Made by a program: the position numbers and the translations under genes
In this document: piece by piece, positions 9,491-17,931 of the stretch
Layout: every line of letters starts with the position of its first letter
Numbering within the stretch: position 1 is the stretch's first letter
From: UBA11986 sp031402435
GTDB taxonomy: Bacteria > Bacteroidota > Ignavibacteria > UBA10030 > UBA6906
NCBI GenBank assembly: GCA_031402435.1
Contig: JANNSJ010000058.1
Coordinates: forward strand, 62,001-126,000
Reading direction: 5' to 3'
Length of the DNA stretch: 64,000 nucleotides
Notes under the pieces: model-generated
Told to the model about the DNA's origin: nothing
Seen by the model: the letters and a program-made list of their open reading frames with translations, nothing else
Databases searched by the model: none

Positions 9491-12241
9491 ATGAGAAGAG
9501 CTCTCGCTCTCGTCTGCGCTGTTACAGTTGTTGCGGCGCTCTATATTTCCTGGTTTTTCGATCAACGTTTGATTGACGTTCAGGAACGGCACATGCAGCC
9601 GGCTTCGACCGGCACGGAAGATAATCCTGATGCCCGCGCTGAGATGGAGTTCTTGGTCCAGAGGGATCCGCTATCGAATACCATTCCGCGCGATATCTAC
9701 CAGGCAGAGCAACGGTTTGCCAGGAAACTTCCAGAGCGGGAGGCATTGGCACTCGCAAAGAATCGTGCGGATGCATCACAGGTCCAGGCGCTTACGTGGG
9801 TTGAACGAGGACCCAACAACGTCGGCGGACGAACCCGCGTTCTTGCAGCCGATGCTGCAAATGTTGGAACGCTCATCGCCGGAAGTGTTGCCGGCGGGAT
9901 TTGGAAAACCACCGATGACGGTGCTTCGTGGCGACTGACCATTGCGCCAGGGCAGATTCACTCCACGAGTTGTATCGCTCAAGACAAGCGCCCGGGTATG
10001 ACTCACATATGGTACGTTGGTACGGGAGAGTTTCGCGGATCGACAACCAACAACACGCGCTGGGGATCATTCTTCCGTGGTGACGGAGTTTACAAATCCA
10101 CCAACAATGGTGAATCCTGGGCTCTCCTTCCTTCTACGATGTCCGGGACTCCTCAAGCCACCGAAGCGTTTGATTTCGTCTGGAATATTGCGACCAATCC
10201 CGCCGTACAGGATGAAGTGTATGCAGCGACATGGAACGGCATCTATCGTTCAACCAATGGCGGCTCTTCGTGGGCACTTGCACAACCTTCCGATTCAAGT
10301 CTTATTAATACATCCGGCTCTGCCACGGACGTTGCTGTCACGTCGACCGGTGTTGTGTACGCGAGAACAGAGAACGGTGGAGCGCAGAACATCTGGCGTT
10401 CGCCGGATGGTGTGAACTGGACGAACATCGCCCCTGCGAGTTTTCCTACGAGCGCAGGACGTATTGTCTTTGGGCTCGCTCCTTCCAATCCGAATGTTGT
10501 GTACGTATTCATCGAAAGCGCAAATACGACTCCTGCAAGCTCAGGACATCAACTGTGGAAATACACGTATATCTCCGGTAACGGTTCCGGTACCGGCGGT
10601 ACATGGGAGAACCGCGGTGGTAATTTGCCCGGTGGATTCAATTCGCAAACAGGATATGATCAGGTCGTCCATGTGAAACCCGATGATGAAAACTTTGTGA
10701 TTGTCGGAGGGACCGATCTCTATAGCTCCACCAACGGTTTTTCATCAACAGCGGGTACGTCAAACATTGGCGGGTACAATTACTGGCCAGGACAGAATCA
10801 TCACCCCGATATCCATTCGGGTGCATTCAGGCCGGGAAGTCCCAACGTCTATTATTCGGGGCACGATGGCGGTATTTCGCGCGCCGACGACATCCGGCTC
10901 ACCTCAATGGTGTGGACAAGTTTGAATAACGGGTACAACGTAACGCAATTCTATTCTGTTGCCATCTCACCGGATAGTGGTGACAATTACGTCCTGGCGG
11001 GTGCCCAGGATAACGGTTCGCAGGGAACCAACCTGGCCGGAATGTCTGCATGGGATATGGTCTCGAGTGGTGACGGGACAATCGTAGAGCTTCCACCCGT
11101 TGATCATGATCGCCTGTACACACAATCGCAAAGTGGCCCGTTGTACAGGCAAACGAGAGGCGGTTTGGATTTCTTTTCGATGAACCCCTCTGGTGCAACG
11201 AGACAATTGTTTGTCAATCCAATTACGCTTGATCCGAATAATCCACGATTGATGTACTATGGTGCAGGAAAATCCAACGCCCCTACAATGTACAGCGGGT
11301 TGTGGAGAAACAGCGATGCGCCAAACGGAACGAGCACCGTTGGCTGGACCGCGTTAACAGCAACCGATGTCGGCGCAATCACAGGATGGGTGCGAGCAGT
11401 AAGTGTGATTGGCATATCGACGGCGAACAGTCCGAACCTTGTTTATTTTGGAACAACAGATGGCATTGTAAAACGTGTGGATAGTGCGAACACTGCTTCT
11501 CCAATCGTTACCGACGTGACGCCACCAGGATTGAACGGTGGAACTGCAACAGGTGGTTTTGTACGCTGCGTTGCAGTTGATCCAACGAACTCAGGCAAAG
11601 CGCTTGTTGTGTTTGGCAATTACAACTTCCAGAGCCTGTGGTATACAACAAACGGTGGCGCCACCTGGACGGATGTCGAAGGCAATCTGTCGGGACCGGA
11701 TGGTCCATCAACCCGCTGGGCAACCATCTTTTACATTGGCAATCAGTTGAATGTGTTTCTTGGAACAAGCATCGGAGTTCTCTCAACAGACGCATTCAAC
11801 GGCTCGTCTACTGTATGGGCACAGGCCGCCGCGAATGAAATCGGCAACGTGTTGATAGGCTACATGGACTATCGTCCTTCAGACAGAACGCTCGCAATCG
11901 GGACTCACTCCCGCGGTGCGTTCACAACGCAGATTCCTTCAACACCGACCGATCTGAAGAACAATTCAGATTTGCCGGAACGTTACGCTCTGGCACAAAA
12001 CTATCCGAACCCGTTCAACCCGACAACAGCTATCAGCTATCAGTTGACAGCCAGTGGCTTGGTGTCGCTCAAAGTCTTTGATCTTACCGGCAAAGAGGTT
12101 GCAACGCTTGTAAACGAGCGGAAGGAGGCCGGGGTGTACACAGTGCAGTTCGATGCACGCAGGCTTCCGAGTAGCACATATTTTTATACGTTAAGATCCG
12201 GTGGCTTCGTTGACACCAAAAAGATGTTGTTAATCAAGTAG
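9491..12241 (+). CDS. large T9SS-sorted sortilin-like beta-propeller protein
   Basis: Protein of 916 residues. The N-terminus (MRRALALVCAVTVVAALYISWFF) is a signal or anchor segment. Asp-box motifs (WKTTDDGASW, YKSTNNGESW, YRSTNGGSSW, WYTTNGGATW) are spread over residues about 130-800, as in VPS10/sortilin-like propellers. The last ~80 residues are a textbook T9SS type A sorting domain: LAQNYPNPFNPTTAISYQL, then LTGKEVATLVNERKEAG, ending DTKKMLLIK. The product should be secreted to the cell surface. Its ligand or enzymatic activity is not evident. It has its own predicted promoter and is 19 bases upstream of the thioredoxin gene. Confidence 0.87.
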   Translation: MRRALALVCAVTVVAALYISWFFDQRLIDVQERHMQPASTGTEDNPDARAEMEFLVQRDPLSNTIPRDIYQAEQRFARKLPEREALALAKNRADASQVQALTWVERGPNNVGGRTRVLAADAANVGTLIAGSVAGGIWKTTDDGASWRLTIAPGQIHSTSCIAQDKRPGMTHIWYVGTGEFRGSTTNNTRWGSFFRGDGVYKSTNNGESWALLPSTMSGTPQATEAFDFVWNIATNPAVQDEVYAATWNGIYRSTNGGSSWALAQPSDSSLINTSGSATDVAVTSTGVVYARTENGGAQNIWRSPDGVNWTNIAPASFPTSAGRIVFGLAPSNPNVVYVFIESANTTPASSGHQLWKYTYISGNGSGTGGTWENRGGNLPGGFNSQTGYDQVVHVKPDDENFVIVGGTDLYSSTNGFSSTAGTSNIGGYNYWPGQNHHPDIHSGAFRPGSPNVYYSGHDGGISRADDIRLTSMVWTSLNNGYNVTQFYSVAISPDSGDNYVLAGAQDNGSQGTNLAGMSAWDMVSSGDGTIVELPPVDHDRLYTQSQSGPLYRQTRGGLDFFSMNPSGATRQLFVNPITLDPNNPRLMYYGAGKSNAPTMYSGLWRNSDAPNGTSTVGWTALTATDVGAITGWVRAVSVIGISTANSPNLVYFGTTDGIVKRVDSANTASPIVTDVTPPGLNGGTATGGFVRCVAVDPTNSGKALVVFGNYNFQSLWYTTNGGATWTDVEGNLSGPDGPSTRWATIFYIGNQLNVFLGTSIGVLSTDAFNGSSTVWAQAAANEIGNVLIGYMDYRPSDRTLAIGTHSRGAFTTQIPSTPTDLKNNSDLPERYALAQNYPNPFNPTTAISYQLTASGLVSLKVFDLTGKEVATLVNERKEAGVYTVQFDARRLPSSTYFYTLRSGGFVDTKKMLLIK

Positions 12242-12260
12242 TACCACATCCCGGGTTCTT

Positions 12261-12743
12261 ATGAAGATTGTCGTGTTGTTCATTGTTCTTACTGCAGCCG
12301 TTCTTGCACAGGGTACATTCGCTGCCGAGCATCCAACCAGATTCGATCCAAAACGGGGTGCGGCGAAAGACGTCCTAAACGCGCTCGCCGAAGCAAAGGC
12401 AGACGGGAAACGTGTCCTGCTGGATGTAGGCGGTGAATGGTGCATCTGGTGCCGCAGGCTGGATACGCTGTTTGCCACGCATACCGACCTTGACTCTTTC
12501 CTGCGGAAAAATTTTGTTCTCGTCAAAATCAATTACAGTAGAGAGAATGAGAACGAAGCATTTCTTTCTCGCTACCCCCAAATACCAGGCTACCCTCATT
12601 TCTTTGTCCTCGACAATGACGGGAGATTCCTCTGTTCGCAAGATACCGGAGAACTCGAATCGGGGAAGGGTCACGACCCTATGAAGGTACTGGCATTCCT
12701 TGAAAAATGGGCGCCTGACAGATCGAAAGCAGGAAGCAAGTGA
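12261..12743 (+). CDS. exported thioredoxin-fold protein
   Basis: Protein of 160 residues with a signal peptide (about 1-21). The active-site motif is C61-I-W-C64 in GGEWCIWCRRLD, followed by the cis-Pro strand region (PGYPHFFVLDNDG). This fits the thioredoxin_7/DUF255-like group of periplasmic thiol-disulfide proteins. It probably reduces or isomerises disulfides outside the cytoplasm, and the secreted Asp-box protein upstream could be a client, though that is only inference from position. Confidence 0.8.
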   Translation: MKIVVLFIVLTAAVLAQGTFAAEHPTRFDPKRGAAKDVLNALAEAKADGKRVLLDVGGEWCIWCRRLDTLFATHTDLDSFLRKNFVLVKINYSRENENEAFLSRYPQIPGYPHFFVLDNDGRFLCSQDTGELESGKGHDPMKVLAFLEKWAPDRSKAGSK

Positions 12744-12768
12744 TCACAAGACCGTGTTTTATCCACGC

Positions 12769-13644
12769 ATGAATCCACTTCGCACCCTTCTAGCCGGCGC
12801 TATTGACTATGCCGGACTCTTCCCCCCCGCAACACTCGACATGGAAGCCGCAGTTCAGAACTATGATTTGTATCGAGCGGGAGAGTACGCATGGGCGCTG
12901 GGTCGGTTCATCGTGCCGGTTGCACGGTTGAGTGAATTAGAGCAAGCACTGCTGGCAATACCTGCGAAAGAGGAACACCGATGGCTCATCAGTGCATTGG
13001 CAGGCGCTGATCCCGATCGTGATGTCGCCACCATTTTTGGATTCAACAAACGTCAGCAAGCCATGATCGATACTGTTGAGATCAAGGCTTCAACAACTGA
13101 TGACGTGAGGGCGGTTGCCCGATCCATACCTTCATTGTTGACGACATACGTCGAAGTCCCGGTTGATCGTGATCCTGCACCCTTGATTGCCGCCATCCGA
13201 GCCTCGGGATTGCGGGCAAAGATCCGGACTGGCGGAGTTACACACGATGTGTTTCCATCGAGCAACGACCTTGCAAAATTTATTCACACGTGTGCAACTA
13301 CAAGAACTCAGTTCAAGGCAACAGCGGGACTCCATCACCCGTTACGCGCCACGTATCGCCTCACATATCAACCAGACAGTCCAACCGGTATGATGTATGG
13401 CTTCCTGAATGTCTTCATTGCATCCAGCGTTGCACATGACGGCGGCACAATCCGCGATGTTGTCGCAGCCCTCGAAGAACAATCGGTGTCGGCGTTCCAT
13501 CTCAAGGATGGCGAGATAGAATGGGGTAAGTATCGCATTGATATCACGAAGATTGCAGCGTTCAGGACCGAGCTTGCCATTTCATTCGGCTCCTGCTCGT
13601 TCACCGAACCAATAAATGATTTGAATTCTCTCAAATTCTTATGA
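12769..13644 (+). CDS. conserved protein of unknown function coupled to fahA
   Basis: Protein of 291 residues from the ATG at 12769. An earlier start at 12700 would overlap the thioredoxin gene and adds residues that look like read-through, and a GTG at 12754 is also possible. I do not recognise a named family. Notable stretches are LLAGAIDYAGLFPPA near the start, a central alternating alpha/beta pattern, FKATAGLHHPLR near residue 185, and KDGEIEWGKYRID near the end. The alpha/beta periodicity would suit a TIM-barrel fold. It overlaps fumarylacetoacetase by 4 bases (ATGA), so the two are translationally coupled and probably share a substrate or pathway. Confidence 0.75.
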   Translation: MNPLRTLLAGAIDYAGLFPPATLDMEAAVQNYDLYRAGEYAWALGRFIVPVARLSELEQALLAIPAKEEHRWLISALAGADPDRDVATIFGFNKRQQAMIDTVEIKASTTDDVRAVARSIPSLLTTYVEVPVDRDPAPLIAAIRASGLRAKIRTGGVTHDVFPSSNDLAKFIHTCATTRTQFKATAGLHHPLRATYRLTYQPDSPTGMMYGFLNVFIASSVAHDGGTIRDVVAALEEQSVSAFHLKDGEIEWGKYRIDITKIAAFRTELAISFGSCSFTEPINDLNSLKFL

Positions 13645-14963
13645 AACTCCAACTGAACGACACACACAATCCAACACTTACTTCTTTTGTAGACTCAGCA
13701 AACCTGGGCGGTACTGACTTCCCGATTCAGAATCTTCCGTTTGGCGTGTTCAAGCGCAAGGGAACACAAGACCTGCCGCGGGTCGGTGTGGCTATCGGGG
13801 ATAAGGTGCTTGATGTAAGCATGTGCCGGAAAGCCGGGTTGTTCGAGGGCCTTGCAAATGATGCTGCCGCAGCCTGTGAGCGATCATCCCTTAATACACT
13901 GATGTCCTTGGGCACAAAGCATTGGGCCGCATTGAGGAAGCGATTGAGCGAACTTCTTGGTGCTACCTCGAAAGCCAAAGAGAGCGTGAAGGCGTCGCTT
14001 GTATCCACGAACGATGTGGAGATGTTTCTCCCTGCGGAAATTGGTGACTACACGGATTTCTATGCGTCCATTTATCACGCAACAAACGTGGGCAGCATGT
14101 TTCGCCCGACCAATCCATTGTTACCGAACTACAAGTACATACCCATAGGTTACCATGGGCGCTCATCATCGATTGTCATCAGTGGAACACCAATCCATCG
14201 GCCCAGTGGTCAGTTGAAAAGCGAAAGTGATGAGCATCCGGTATTCGCTCCATCGAAATTGCTTGACTACGAGCTTGAAATTGGCGCTTTTGTGGGATCG
14301 GGTAATGCGTTGGGAAAACCAGTAAGCATCAGTCATGCAACAGAACACCTGTTTGGTGTCTGCCTTCTTAACGATTGGTCGGCTCGTGACATTCAAGCGT
14401 GGGAATACCAGCCTCTCGGTCCGTTCCTTGCCAAGAATTTTGCGTCAACGATTTCTCCCTGGGTTGTTACTACGGAAGCGCTTGCGCCGTTCCGCGTTCC
14501 TGCATTTGAGCGCCCCGCAGGCGATCCATCGCCATTGCCCTATCTCTCCAATGCAGAGGATAAGAGTCATGGTGGTATCGATCTCATCCTTGAAGTCCAC
14601 TTCATCTCGCGAACAATGCGAGAGCACAACATGAATCCCATACAACTCAACCGCGGCAACTTCAAGGAGATGTACTGGACACTCGCACAGATCCTTGCTC
14701 ATCATACAAGTAATGGCTGTAACCTTCGACCGGGTGATCTTCTCGGCAGTGGCACTGTTTCAGGACCGACGAAAGATTCTCTCGGCAGTCTTCTAGAGTT
14801 GACATGGCGTGGCAGTGAACCGATCAAACTTCCATCAGGAGAAGAACGGAGGTTTCTGGAAGATGGTGATGAAGTGATTATGCGCGGGTACTGTGAGAGG
14901 GATGGCGCCGCGAGAATCGGACTCGGCGAATGCCGTGGCATCATAGTAGCTTCTACATCTTGA
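13641..14963 (+). CDS. fahA: fumarylacetoacetase
   Basis: Protein of 440 residues, full length for the family. It hydrolyses 4-fumarylacetoacetate to fumarate and acetoacetate, the last step of tyrosine/homogentisate breakdown. The N-terminal SH3-like domain (about 1-120) is followed by the catalytic FAH domain with DFYASIYHATNVG (metal Asp and general-base His), YHGRSSSIVISGT, ELEIGAFVG, LLNDWSARDIQ and GDLLGSGTVSG. No homogentisate dioxygenase or HPPD gene lies in the window. The 3' end overlaps the convergent kinase gene by 11 bases. Confidence 0.93.
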   Translation: MKLQLNDTHNPTLTSFVDSANLGGTDFPIQNLPFGVFKRKGTQDLPRVGVAIGDKVLDVSMCRKAGLFEGLANDAAAACERSSLNTLMSLGTKHWAALRKRLSELLGATSKAKESVKASLVSTNDVEMFLPAEIGDYTDFYASIYHATNVGSMFRPTNPLLPNYKYIPIGYHGRSSSIVISGTPIHRPSGQLKSESDEHPVFAPSKLLDYELEIGAFVGSGNALGKPVSISHATEHLFGVCLLNDWSARDIQAWEYQPLGPFLAKNFASTISPWVVTTEALAPFRVPAFERPAGDPSPLPYLSNAEDKSHGGIDLILEVHFISRTMREHNMNPIQLNRGNFKEMYWTLAQILAHHTSNGCNLRPGDLLGSGTVSGPTKDSLGSLLELTWRGSEPIKLPSGEERRFLEDGDEVIMRGYCERDGAARIGLGECRGIIVASTS

Positions 14964-15624
14964 GTCTCTTTCCAATCTGCTTGACAATCTTTTCGAGATC
15001 TCCTTTCCGATTCACAAAATCCAGTCCGTCAGATTCAATTGTAAGCAGGGGGCCGAGTTTGTAATTCTGCGTCCAGCTTTCGTAATGCCCATTGAGTTGT
15101 TCGAGGTACTGGCGTGGAATGCCCTGCTCGAAGTCCCGCCCGCGAAGCGAAATCTGTTTGACGAGAGTGTTGGTATTGGCGCGCAAGTAAACGAGCAGGT
15201 CGGGCGGACGAAGATACTCGGTCATTACTTTGTACAACTCAACATAGTTTGTGTAATCACGCGCATCCATTTTTCCGATCTCGTGAAGGTTGCGCGCAAA
15301 TATCTCTGCATCCTCATAAATCACACGGTCGAGAATAACAGAGCCCGGGCCTTCTGTTATTGCTTTATGACTTTGAAATCTGTTGGAAAGGAAATACACC
15401 TGCAGGTTGAACGACCAGCGCGTCATATCGGCGTAGAAGTCGGTGAGGTACGGGTTATCCACAACGGACTCAAAAAACGGATTCCACCCGAATTGTTGGC
15501 TGAGGAGTTTTGTCAAAGATGATTTCCCTGCGCCAATATTCCCGGCGACGGCGATGAAGTATTTCTTCTTTTTCTTCCTTCCAGCGTTTGCAGTGGATGC
15601 TATTGCTTTCCTCTTTGTTTTCAT
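14953..15624 (-). CDS. deoxynucleoside kinase family protein
   Basis: Protein of 223 residues. A Lys/Arg-rich N-terminal tail of ~20 residues precedes the P-loop AVAGNIGAGKSSLTK. Further family features are FFESVVDNPYLTDFYAD (the E of the substrate site), FQSHKA, and DRVIYEDAEIFA, corresponding to the DRS-type motif. Members phosphorylate deoxyadenosine, deoxyguanosine or other deoxynucleosides for salvage. Specificity is not readable. It is downstream of, and overlaps by 4 bases, the binding-protein gene on the same strand. Confidence 0.85.
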   Translation of the reverse strand: MKTKRKAIASTANAGRKKKKKYFIAVAGNIGAGKSSLTKLLSQQFGWNPFFESVVDNPYLTDFYADMTRWSFNLQVYFLSNRFQSHKAITEGPGSVILDRVIYEDAEIFARNLHEIGKMDARDYTNYVELYKVMTEYLRPPDLLVYLRANTNTLVKQISLRGRDFEQGIPRQYLEQLNGHYESWTQNYKLGPLLTIESDGLDFVNRKGDLEKIVKQIGKRLKM

Positions 15625-16499
15625 TCGTGCCCCTCGTTGATAATTCCATAAAGAGTAACAAGTCCGTCAATGGCTCGCGGCCCCGGACGGGAGATGATGT
15701 CTGAATTGATTCGAAATACCTGGCGTGTTCGGAATGCGTTGAGAGTGACCCACTCCGGGAAGAACTTCGGCAATTCATCCGCGTTGGCAAGCGCATCTGA
15801 CATAACGATAATGACATCAGGGTTTGATGCAACGACTGCCTCGCGACTGAGTGTCGGATAAGTCGATGGCGAAGCGCCGGCAACATTTCTTCCCCCTGCA
15901 AGTACCAAAAGCTCTGAGAGAAACGTCTTTCCACCGACCACAATAAGTGGCTGCAACGAGACAATCAACAGTACTCCCTTCGTCGTTTTCACCAGCGACT
16001 TCACCGAATCTTCACACTGTTGTATTGTCTGAACAAGGCGGGTGGCATTGTCCGCTTTGCCGATAAGTTGCCCGAGATCAAGGATTGATTTCTGGATGCC
16101 GGCGAGCGATCTAGGGTTCGTAACGAACACGGGACACCCGATGCCCACCATCTTGTTAAAGTCCTCTCGAACATTTCCCTCCATACTTACAATGATCAGG
16201 TTTGGCTTGAGGCTGATGATGGTTTCGAGGCTTGGATTGGTAACACCGCCGACACGGCTCTTGGTTGCTGCTTCAGGCGGATAATTGCAGAAATCGGTTA
16301 CCCCAACAACCTGATCGCCCGCTCCAAGAGCGAAGAGTGTTTCGGTAATACTGGGTGCTATGGAGACGATGCGTTGAGGAGTGGACAGCAGAGTAATCTT
16401 GCGGCCGAGGTCGTCAACAACCGAGACTTCTGCCTTCAGTATACCGACAAAGGCAGTCAATCCAACTATGACAGGGAGAAGCCGGGGTAGGAGGTGCAT
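15621..16499 (-). CDS. BtuF-like periplasmic substrate-binding protein
   Basis: Protein of 292 residues with an N-terminal signal segment (about 1-23). The pattern RIVSIAPSITETLFALGAGDQVVGVTDFC..P is the start of helical-backbone (type III) binding proteins for cobalamin, haem or siderophores, and ETIISLKPNLIIV is the second hallmark. The BtuF group is the best match. It would deliver a corrinoid or iron chelate to a BtuCD-type ABC transporter, but no permease or ATPase is adjacent, so the partners must be elsewhere. No cobalamin riboswitch is evident upstream. The predicted promoter is at 16541-16569. Confidence 0.82.
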   Translation of the reverse strand: MHLLPRLLPVIVGLTAFVGILKAEVSVVDDLGRKITLLSTPQRIVSIAPSITETLFALGAGDQVVGVTDFCNYPPEAATKSRVGGVTNPSLETIISLKPNLIIVSMEGNVREDFNKMVGIGCPVFVTNPRSLAGIQKSILDLGQLIGKADNATRLVQTIQQCEDSVKSLVKTTKGVLLIVSLQPLIVVGGKTFLSELLVLAGGRNVAGASPSTYPTLSREAVVASNPDVIIVMSDALANADELPKFFPEWVTLNAFRTRQVFRINSDIISRPGPRAIDGLVTLYGIINEGHE

Positions 16500-16540
16500 G
16501 ATTGTGAAACGAGCGGGTCGCGTTTAGAGAATTCTCTGTC

Positions 16541-16569
16541 AATATAGGCTGAAGGAACGCGAGATGCAA
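16541..16569 (-). promoter_or_regulatory. predicted promoter for the BtuF-like gene
   Basis: Read on the minus strand: TTGCAT (16569-16564), 17-base spacer, TATATT (16546-16541). It matches the TTGnnn-17-TAnnTT form. The start codon is 42 bases downstream. Confidence 0.5.
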
Positions 16570-16582
16570 GGAGAGACGTTCA

Positions 16583-16611
16583 TTGACTTTCCCTTCTTTT
16601 TTGTGGAAATT
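16583..16611 (+). promoter_or_regulatory. possible promoter for murA
   Basis: TTGACT at 16583-16588, 17-base spacer, GAAATT at 16606-16611. The upstream element is good, but the downstream element differs from TAnnTT at its first base. It is the best candidate in the 157-base divergent gap. Confidence 0.35.
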
Positions 16612-16656
16612 GGCGTCGGACAGAACAATCAAAGAAGCCACGGAGAGAAAAAGTAA

Positions 16657-17919
16657 TTGGATAAATTTGTCATCAACGGTGGACGGAAACTCAACGGAAC
16701 AGTAAGCATCAGCGGGGCAAAGAATGCCACACTCGCGCTCATGCCGGCAGCGCTTCTCGCAAGTGGAACGTTCCGCCTGCGGAACACGCCCGTGCTGCGC
16801 GATGTCACTACGATGTCCAGTCTCCTCAAAACAATGGGGATGAAGACGGAGCTCAAGGATCACGTCCTTACCCTGGATACGACGGGAGTAAACAAACAAG
16901 AAGCACCATACGAGCATGTGAAAAAGATGCGCGCTTCGATCTACGTGCTCGGCCCGCTGCTGGCACGGTATGGCAGGGCGAAGGTGTCGCTACCGGGAGG
17001 ATGTGCTTGGGGCCCGCGTCCCGTGAACCTGCACATCGAAGGCATGAAGAAACTCGGCGCAACCGTTGAACTGAAACGCGGCTACATTCAAGCGAGTGCG
17101 AAACGACTGACGGGTGCCCATATCAACTTTGATGTCTCCAGTGTCGGCGCAACGGGCAATGTGATGATGGCTGCTGTGCTTGCCAAAGGGACCACTCTCA
17201 TTGAGAATGCGGCAATCGAGCCCGAGATTACACAGCTCGCTGAATTTCTGCACGCGATGGGTGCAAAAATCAACGGCATTGGTACAAACCGCATTGAAAT
17301 TGAAGGAGTTGATGAATTGCACTCCGCCGATATCGAAACCATTCCGGATAGAATAGAGGCGGGGACGTTTCTCGTTGCGGGAGCTATTACGGGTGGGTCA
17401 GTCACTCTGCAGCATGTCATCCCTTCACACTTCTCGGCGCTTACCGCAAAGCTCCAGGATGCTGGGTGTGAGGTTCAAGTTGGATCAGACACGGTGACGC
17501 TTTCCTGTCCAGACGGTATCAAGCCGGTTGATGTTACAGCGAACATCTATCCTGGATTTCCCACCGATATGCAAGCACAGTGGATCGCGTTGATGGCCAT
17601 AGCCAACGGTACATCCATTGTGACCGATTCGATCTACCTTGATCGGTTTAAACATGTTCCCGAATTGATTCGTCTTGGCGCAACAATTGAGTTGAAGGAA
17701 AATGCCGCTGTTGTCAAGGGTGTGAAGCAACTTACCGGGGCAACAGTGATGTCAACAGATTTGCGCGCCTCAGCGTCATTGATCATCGCCGGTCTTGTTG
17801 CCGACAGCATGACGGAAGTGCTGCGCGTCTATCATATCGATCGCGGATACGAGGCAATCGAAAAGAAACTCCAGTCTCTCGGCGCAGACATCCAACGGAT
17901 GTCGGGCGAAGAGTTCTAA
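16657..17919 (+). CDS. murA: UDP-N-acetylglucosamine 1-carboxyvinyltransferase
   Basis: Protein of 420 residues from a TTG start; GGAGAG at 16642 is the likely ribosome binding site, and no other start fits the conserved N-terminus. It transfers enolpyruvate from PEP to UDP-GlcNAc, the first committed step of peptidoglycan synthesis. Visible signatures are the early Lys-Asn pair (SGAKNATLALMPA) and the active-site loop SLPGGCAWGPRPVNLHI with the catalytic Cys at C116, so fosfomycin sensitivity is expected. The EPSP-synthase inside-out barrel repeats are complete. The next gene follows after 12 bases. Confidence 0.95.
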   Translation: MDKFVINGGRKLNGTVSISGAKNATLALMPAALLASGTFRLRNTPVLRDVTTMSSLLKTMGMKTELKDHVLTLDTTGVNKQEAPYEHVKKMRASIYVLGPLLARYGRAKVSLPGGCAWGPRPVNLHIEGMKKLGATVELKRGYIQASAKRLTGAHINFDVSSVGATGNVMMAAVLAKGTTLIENAAIEPEITQLAEFLHAMGAKINGIGTNRIEIEGVDELHSADIETIPDRIEAGTFLVAGAITGGSVTLQHVIPSHFSALTAKLQDAGCEVQVGSDTVTLSCPDGIKPVDVTANIYPGFPTDMQAQWIALMAIANGTSIVTDSIYLDRFKHVPELIRLGATIELKENAAVVKGVKQLTGATVMSTDLRASASLIIAGLVADSMTEVLRVYHIDRGYEAIEKKLQSLGADIQRMSGEEF

Positions 17920-17931
17920 CTCCACTCATCA

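Noticed and set aside
16526..16537. Palindrome AGAGAATTCTCT in the murA/BtuF-like gap as an operator
   Set aside because: A 12-bp perfect palindrome with a central EcoRI site can arise by chance and nothing else marks it as regulatory.
16500..16656. Cobalamin riboswitch ahead of the BtuF-like gene
   Set aside because: The leader is only about 40 bases from the predicted promoter and no B12-box-like sequence is visible.
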